From Jacaranda mimosifolia (lineage: Eukaryota > Streptophyta > Magnoliopsida > Lamiales > Bignoniaceae), in the NCBI GenBank assembly GCA_018894105.1, contig CM032117.1:35568501-35632500 (forward strand): a stretch of DNA of 64,000 nucleotides, given 5' to 3'. The position numbers and the translations under genes were made by a program. This document shows positions 59,542-64,000 of the stretch, in pieces. The stretch's first letter is position 1; each line of letters starts with the position of its first letter. The notes below the pieces were generated by a model that ran no database searches, was not told where the DNA came from, and worked only from the letters and a program-made list of their open reading frames with translations.

Positions 59542-60179
59542 TTTTTAATCACAAAAGGGAGCCAAAATCAAGCCAAATCCATGGCTAGCACACTGCCCAC
59601 CCATACTAGGTGCATAGCTATACGGCTAGCGTGCGCCAGGCATGCTCACTGTCGGCCACCGCCCGGCCACAAGGCCCAAGGCATTTTGCTCTGTTTTGCT
59701 CAACCTTTTTGTGCACCAAACATTTAGAACAACTTATAAACATCATTTCCACGTAATATAGATGAAATTTCAAATCTAAAACACCTTTTAAAACTGAAAA
59801 TTCAAGTGATCAATCATGCTTCAAAAATAAAGTTTAAGTAAGAATCATATTCTTCTAAAAATCTCCAATTAAATCCAATCCAATTGGATTCAAAAATGAC
59901 CAAAACAACTTAAGGCCAAATATAACATGACATATCAACATATAACATCATCCAATGCTAAATAAAAATTTAACATTAGTTAATCATGAATCAAATTACA
60001 CTAACACATGAATTAATAATTAAAACACATATTAGCATAATATCTCTTCATCATCAAAGGAGCCACAAGAATCATCATCCAAACACTCCAATCCATGATT
60101 TGGATCAAGTTTTTGAAGATCTAGATCAATTCATCACATGAATCAATGAAAAGAAAATCCAAAATATAGCATGAAATTT
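59542..60179 (-). other. Element G leader, primer-proximal part
   Basis: It continues the leader after LTR I. The GC-rich block is at about 59580-59690. No gene seen. Confidence 0.75.
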
Positions 60180-60192
60180 GGCTCCAATACCA
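60180..60192 (-). promoter_or_regulatory. Element G primer binding site
   Basis: The minus strand reads TGGTATTGGAGCC, the same two-base variant as in element D. Confidence 0.85.
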
Positions 60193-60194
60193 CT

Positions 60195-61194
60195 TGAAAG
60201 AGGTGGAACACTAAAGATCCAATTTAAAACATTTAAAAATTGAAATCTAACTTAGTTTACACCACCAAAAGGATCTAAATCATGCCAATATAATGGATCA
60301 AGGTCAGATTGTTACCTCTCAAGCAAAATCCAACCAAAACTTGAAGTTGTGCTTTTTTCCCGAAAATAGACAGCTTCTGGCGCAGCAAGGTGTGATCAAC
60401 TATTGATCGGGCAGATCAGCTCGGATTCACACCAAATCTGGACCAAAATATCGCCAACTCAACAGAAAATGTTGAGTAAAAAATTTATCCCCAAACACCT
60501 CTGGAAAGACCTTGAACAGCGTCCAAAAAATCACTGCTGGAACAGAGGATCATCAAAGGCAAGCAATCCGAAACCGTCTTGCCTCTAATGTCAAAGTCCA
60601 CACACCGATGGATAATCCTATTTCTCCATAATTCAGCTGGAAAAACTAAGAAGAAAGAGAGCATGGTTGGAGGCCGAAAATGGTGAGGGAGGTGAATAAG
60701 AGAGTGAAACCTCAACTCATAAGAGAATCACAATTTAGGAGGGAATTTTGGATCAAACTTTTAGATGCACAAAATGTGTGAATAATCATTTTTCATGTGG
60801 TCACCCCACTCTATACCTATATATAGAGGGAGGATGGTGTGATGCCAAGGTGGCATCACACATTCCTCAAGGACGGGCGTCACCTAAGCATGCCAACTTG
60901 CAAGCATCTTGCAAGTTGCATGTGAATTTATGTTGAATTTGAATTTCAATTGGAATCTGCATTTCATGCTATGAAATTTCTACCAAATAATTCTAATTCC
61001 ACACCAAATGAACAATTCATTTGAATTTCCCTTCCAAAATTATTTCTTCACTTTAATTTAATTAAACTTTAACTTAACCGTTAAGTCAACTAACTTACCT
61101 CTTTAAGCTAGTTTTAGTTAACTTAACTAAAACTATCTTGGATCTCATAGGAGATGCACAACCCAAATGGCCCGCTAGGTGACCAGGGATGAGT
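60195..61194 (-). repeat. Element G 5' LTR, left part, with a ~0.7 kb deletion
   Basis: It starts TGAAAGAGGTGGAACACTAA. The hairpin is at 60836-60860 and the TATA region at about 60810-60828. At about 61130 it jumps from the palindrome array (GTTAACTTAACT) to ATCTTGGATCTCAT, skipping about 0.7 kb compared with the 3' LTR at 40570-41258. It ends in GATGAGT, where CACTA-2 sits. Confidence 0.87.
61192..61194. repeat. Target-site duplication of CACTA-2, left copy
   Basis: AGT here and AGT at 62408-62410. The unoccupied version in the other G LTR (41340-41342) has AGT once. Confidence 0.92.
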
Positions 61195-62407
61195 CACTAC
61201 AAAAAATATGTTTTTTACCACAATTAAATATGTATAGTAAATAGTAATTAAGTGTAATAAAAAGTTATTAACTACGTTTGTGCTACACTTTTCTAGCCAT
61301 AGACATTGCAAGTAAGGTAAAAGCTTACGTACACTTTTTCAACCGCAGTAATTGTCTTTTGCTAAGAAATTATCTTTAATTACTACAAATTTAATGTGTG
61401 GTAAAAAAGTTATCAAATACACCACTATCTTTTACCACAATTAAAAAAGTGTAGTATATTGTAGTTAATTACCACACTTTGAAAAACGTAGTAAATATTT
61501 AAATAATTTCTCATCACAATTAAATCTAGTAAAAATAAAATTATTTAGGGGGCTTTTGAGGAATTTTACTAATTAGCTACATTTTTTATTTATACACTCG
61601 CACACTATGAGTTCATTAAGACTCGAACTCTCAACTTTACACTTATGTATGTAAAGATGATGCCACTACACCAATGGCCACTTTGTTGCTAATTAGCTAA
61701 TTTAAATATACTTAATTAATTAATCAATTTTTTGACAGTAAAAATTAGTGGAGGCAAGTTTTTATTTTACCTCCAAACTTGGTTTCCTACTATTTTAAGA
61801 GACTTTGCTAACTAGCTAAATTAAGTATTTGATTAATTAATCAAATATTTTTTTAATAATAATTGCAATAATATTTTTATTTTTCATCTAATTGTATTTA
61901 ATTAAAACCATGATAATTAAGAATTTTTTGTAGGGTTTTATTAGTTAATTTAGAATTCAATTAATTAATTAAATAATTTTTGAACAATAAAAATTTGAAA
62001 CAATTTTTTGACCTTAAATATTGTTGATTAAACATAGCTTTCAATATATTTTACCTTCTTTTCTTAGTGAAAATTTTTTACTTAAGATCTTAATCTTTGC
62101 TACCAAACTTTCATAAATTTCGTTATTTTTACTTCACTAATGAAAAGTGTAGTAAATTATCATCCTTTTGCCACAATTTATTCTAAATTGCAGTGAATAC
62201 AATATATTATTCACCGTATGTAAAAATTGTAGTAAATAAATATATTTTTTACAACGATAAGATGAAGTGTAGTATTTAATATGAGTTTTACCGCACTTGT
62301 GAAATTTTATACTACAATAGAAAAATCATAGCAAATAGTCCATTTTTACTACATTATTTTTAGTGAAGTAAAAAATATTGTAGCAAAAGGCATATTTTCT
62401 TGTAGTG
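61195..62407. mobile_element. CACTA-2: complete non-autonomous CACTA transposon, 1213 bp
   Basis: It begins CACTACAAAAAATATG and ends CATATTTTCTTGTAGTG, 16-17 bp inverted ends that differ by one extra G. A 3-bp AGT duplication flanks it, as is typical of CACTA (En/Spm) elements. Subterminal stretches repeat GTAGTAAA and ACCACAATTAAA-type motifs in both directions. No open frame of size is inside, so it would need a transposase from elsewhere. Confidence 0.93.
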
Positions 62408-62929
62408 AGTCAAAGTATGAGGACCTAAACACAAGGTTACAATGGTCCTCAGGTCAAATGACTAATTATATGCACTAGCATAAGCTGGAGAACTTGCCAC
62501 TATCGATTTGCCACTATGGCTAGCCAGTGGATTCTTTGGGTAGATCTCTAGCACCTTGTTCTCTAACAAGCACCCACTAACATGCACTTATATCTTATAT
62601 GGTTTGCTTATGGAACGGAGCAACATCAATGCTTGGATTATACATCCTTAGTGCAAGTCTATCCGAATCTTAGATGCCTCTCATAAGATTCTATGACTTG
62701 GGATGTTTAAGATCACGACCATGTAAGACTTATTCCATGATCACCACCTAGAACGTGACCAAGTCTTGTAGTCTTGTGTGATCTAAGAACTTCAACCAAA
62801 TGTCAGTAAAGTAATATAAGCATAAGATGAAGGTGTCCATTTATAAAGAGTATCATTCAATCAAGATTGTATCACAAGTGAAATAGTTTACTTGCCAATC
62901 TTATTGGCTTGCGGGGCACTATTCCAACA
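62408..62929 (-). repeat. Element G 5' LTR, right part
   Basis: It resumes AGTCAAAGTATGAGGACCTA after CACTA-2 and ends GCGGGGCACTATTCCAACA, the LTR terminus. Confidence 0.9.
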
Positions 62930-64000
62930 GTGGCTCCTTTGATGGTGAATTGAATTATGCTAATATGTGTTTTAAGAGTTAATTCATATGTTAGTATGTT
63001 TTTTTATTCCTGGATGATTATGTTAAATTTGATTTGGCATAGATCTATGTTATATGTTGATATAGCATGTTAAATTTAGCTTTAAGGAGTTCTAGTCATT
63101 TTTTGATCAAATTAACTTGAAGTTTAAAGCATGTTTGAACTCTTGAAATTCCATTTTTGAAAGGTGTTTTAAATCTGAAATTTCATATATAATGTGTGAT
63201 TTAGTGTTTAGGAAGTTTCTTAAACTTTTTGGTGCACAAAAGTTGAGTCAAAATTGCATTGACTCAGTCCACACCCCAAAACAGGCTGCTGCTGCCCCTG
63301 GGGCGCACCTGCCGCTCAGTCGTGCACCCAGGCAAGGCAACAACAACTGTTTAAGTGAGATGAGTTTTGAACTATTTTTTGTGTTCCTTTTGTGAACAAA
63401 ATTGATCTAAATCATGCTACATAGATGTACAAGTGTTGTGCAAGTTCTCAAAATTATGTTTGACAGTTTTTAATGCTTTTAGAAACCTGTTCAAGTTAAT
63501 CTCCAGTTATGTGCAAAAATAAGATGCATAAATGTTATGCTTATTTTTGCTTAGTTAATTAATTATTTATGAGATAAGCATTTAATTATGGAATTGAATG
63601 TCAATTCTTGATTTATTTATTGTTCTTTTAATTGTTGAATGAATGATGAATGAATGGGGATAATCATAAGCCTTTAACATTGATTTTAATTGTTTCAAGT
63701 TGTTGAAAAGGATTTTATTAAATTGGGGCTTGCATGCCTCTTAATTTTTATCTTGTAAATGTTATGAGAGTGGAATCACTGGAATTGAGGTGTTCTTTCT
63801 CATGTAAATGTTACAAGGAGCAAAGAAAACCATTGGATGCATAAAGGCCCATGAATGTATGGGGATACATTTATGTAATAGTTAGATTTAATCAATCCAC
63901 TTAAAATCAACTAAGTAGTGAATTTATAGCTTTAAGTCCACTACTTGGTTCAGGCTCATGGTCATCACACCCTAGGAGCATGCTAGGCGCATTTACTTAT
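62930..64000 (+). other. Copia leader on + strand (element B continuation, inferred)
   Basis: It starts GTGGCTCCTTTGATGGTGAA and matches the element C leader from 16169 onward, including AATGTTATGCTT and GGGGCTTGCATGCCTCTTAA. A GC-rich block is at about 63275-63345. The match continues to the window edge, so gag would lie beyond. The 67-codon ORF at 63192-63395 runs through the GC-rich block and is not supported. Confidence 0.78.

Larger units (their letters stand above)
40036..62929 (-). mobile_element. Copia element G (Angela-like), host of H, I and CACTA-2
   Basis: A reverse-orientation element: 3' LTR (40036-41426 plus 51730-52174), pol, gag, leader (split by solo LTR I), primer site and 5' LTR (60195-62929, carrying CACTA-2). 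The outer ~420 bp of the 3' LTR are missing at the inverted junction with C. Gag and leader sequences group it with C. Confidence 0.9.
12286..64000 (+). mobile_element. Copia element B (inferred root of the nest)
   Basis: Two + strand pieces of one family flank everything else: a partial 5' LTR (12286-13812) and a leader (62930-64000) that starts about 108 bp after where the primer site would be. Element C sits in the LTR piece and G in the leader piece. The missing part (LTR end, primer site, start of leader) coincides with the junction at about 40035, where C and G are both truncated. That the two pieces are one element is inference. Confidence 0.5.

Noticed and set aside
61123..61311. 62-codon ORF over the CACTA-2 border
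   Set aside because: It crosses the transposon insertion point, so it cannot be an ancestral gene.
1..64000. Host gene or new host system
   Set aside because: All recognisable coding signal belongs to retrotransposon gag/pol or to the Tat antisense gene; I saw no exon structure or other family.

Overview
This is plant nuclear DNA, almost certainly angiosperm heterochromatin. I see no host gene, no host exon and no tRNA or rRNA gene. Essentially every base can be assigned to transposable elements: one Ty3/gypsy element of the Tat lineage, eight copies of long-LTR Ty1/copia elements that resemble the Angela/BARE lineage, and two CACTA DNA transposons. The sequence is AT-rich and all coding regions are broken. 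Many stops look like C-to-T decay (Arg CGA to TGA, Trp TGG to TAG), as expected for methylated, silenced DNA. The species cannot be named from the sequence; abundance of Angela-type elements with ~2.2 kb LTRs is common in monocots but is not proof.

Layout, left to right. 1-6746: 3' half of a Tat element on + (two RNase H domains, integrase, a 3.7 kb spacer with an antisense gene remnant and several tandem repeats, then the 3' LTR). 6747-11858: copia element A on +, whose 5' part is cut off by the Tat element; pol remnant and 3' LTR. 11859-12285: right end of a CACTA element (CACTA-1). 12286-13812: part of copia LTR B (+). 13813-40035: copia element C (+), whose 3' LTR is split at 22829/38715 by copia element D (-, 22830-38709, target duplication AATTG). 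D is itself split by copia element F (+, 26663-32583, target duplication TCGAA/TCAAA). 40036-62929: copia element G (-). Its 3' LTR is split by a full-length copia element H (-, 41427-51729, exact target duplication AGAAC), its leader by solo LTR I (57319-59541), and its 5' LTR by the complete CACTA-2 (61195-62407, target duplication AGT). 62930-64000: copia leader on +, which fits as the continuation of element B.

The simplest reading is a nest rooted in element B: CACTA-1 > A > Tat on the left, and C > D > F and G > {H, I, CACTA-2} further in. The copia copies share one plan: LTRs of about 2.24 kb starting TGTTGGAATAG, a tRNA-iMet primer site 2 bp inside the LTR, an unusually long (1.7-2.0 kb) leader before gag, a gag with a CCHC knuckle, then protease, integrase, RT with a YVDD motif, RNase H, and a polypurine tract ending in GTGGGAGAT. 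At least two protein subfamilies are present (C and G versus A, D, F and H).

I did not find a new host system. The points most worth checking are element-level: the antisense gene and its CPPNEL repeats in the Tat spacer, the palindrome arrays and TATA-proximal hairpin in the copia LTRs, a motif repeated in front of gag, a protease active site without the usual glycine, and the nested architecture with its insertion-site evidence.
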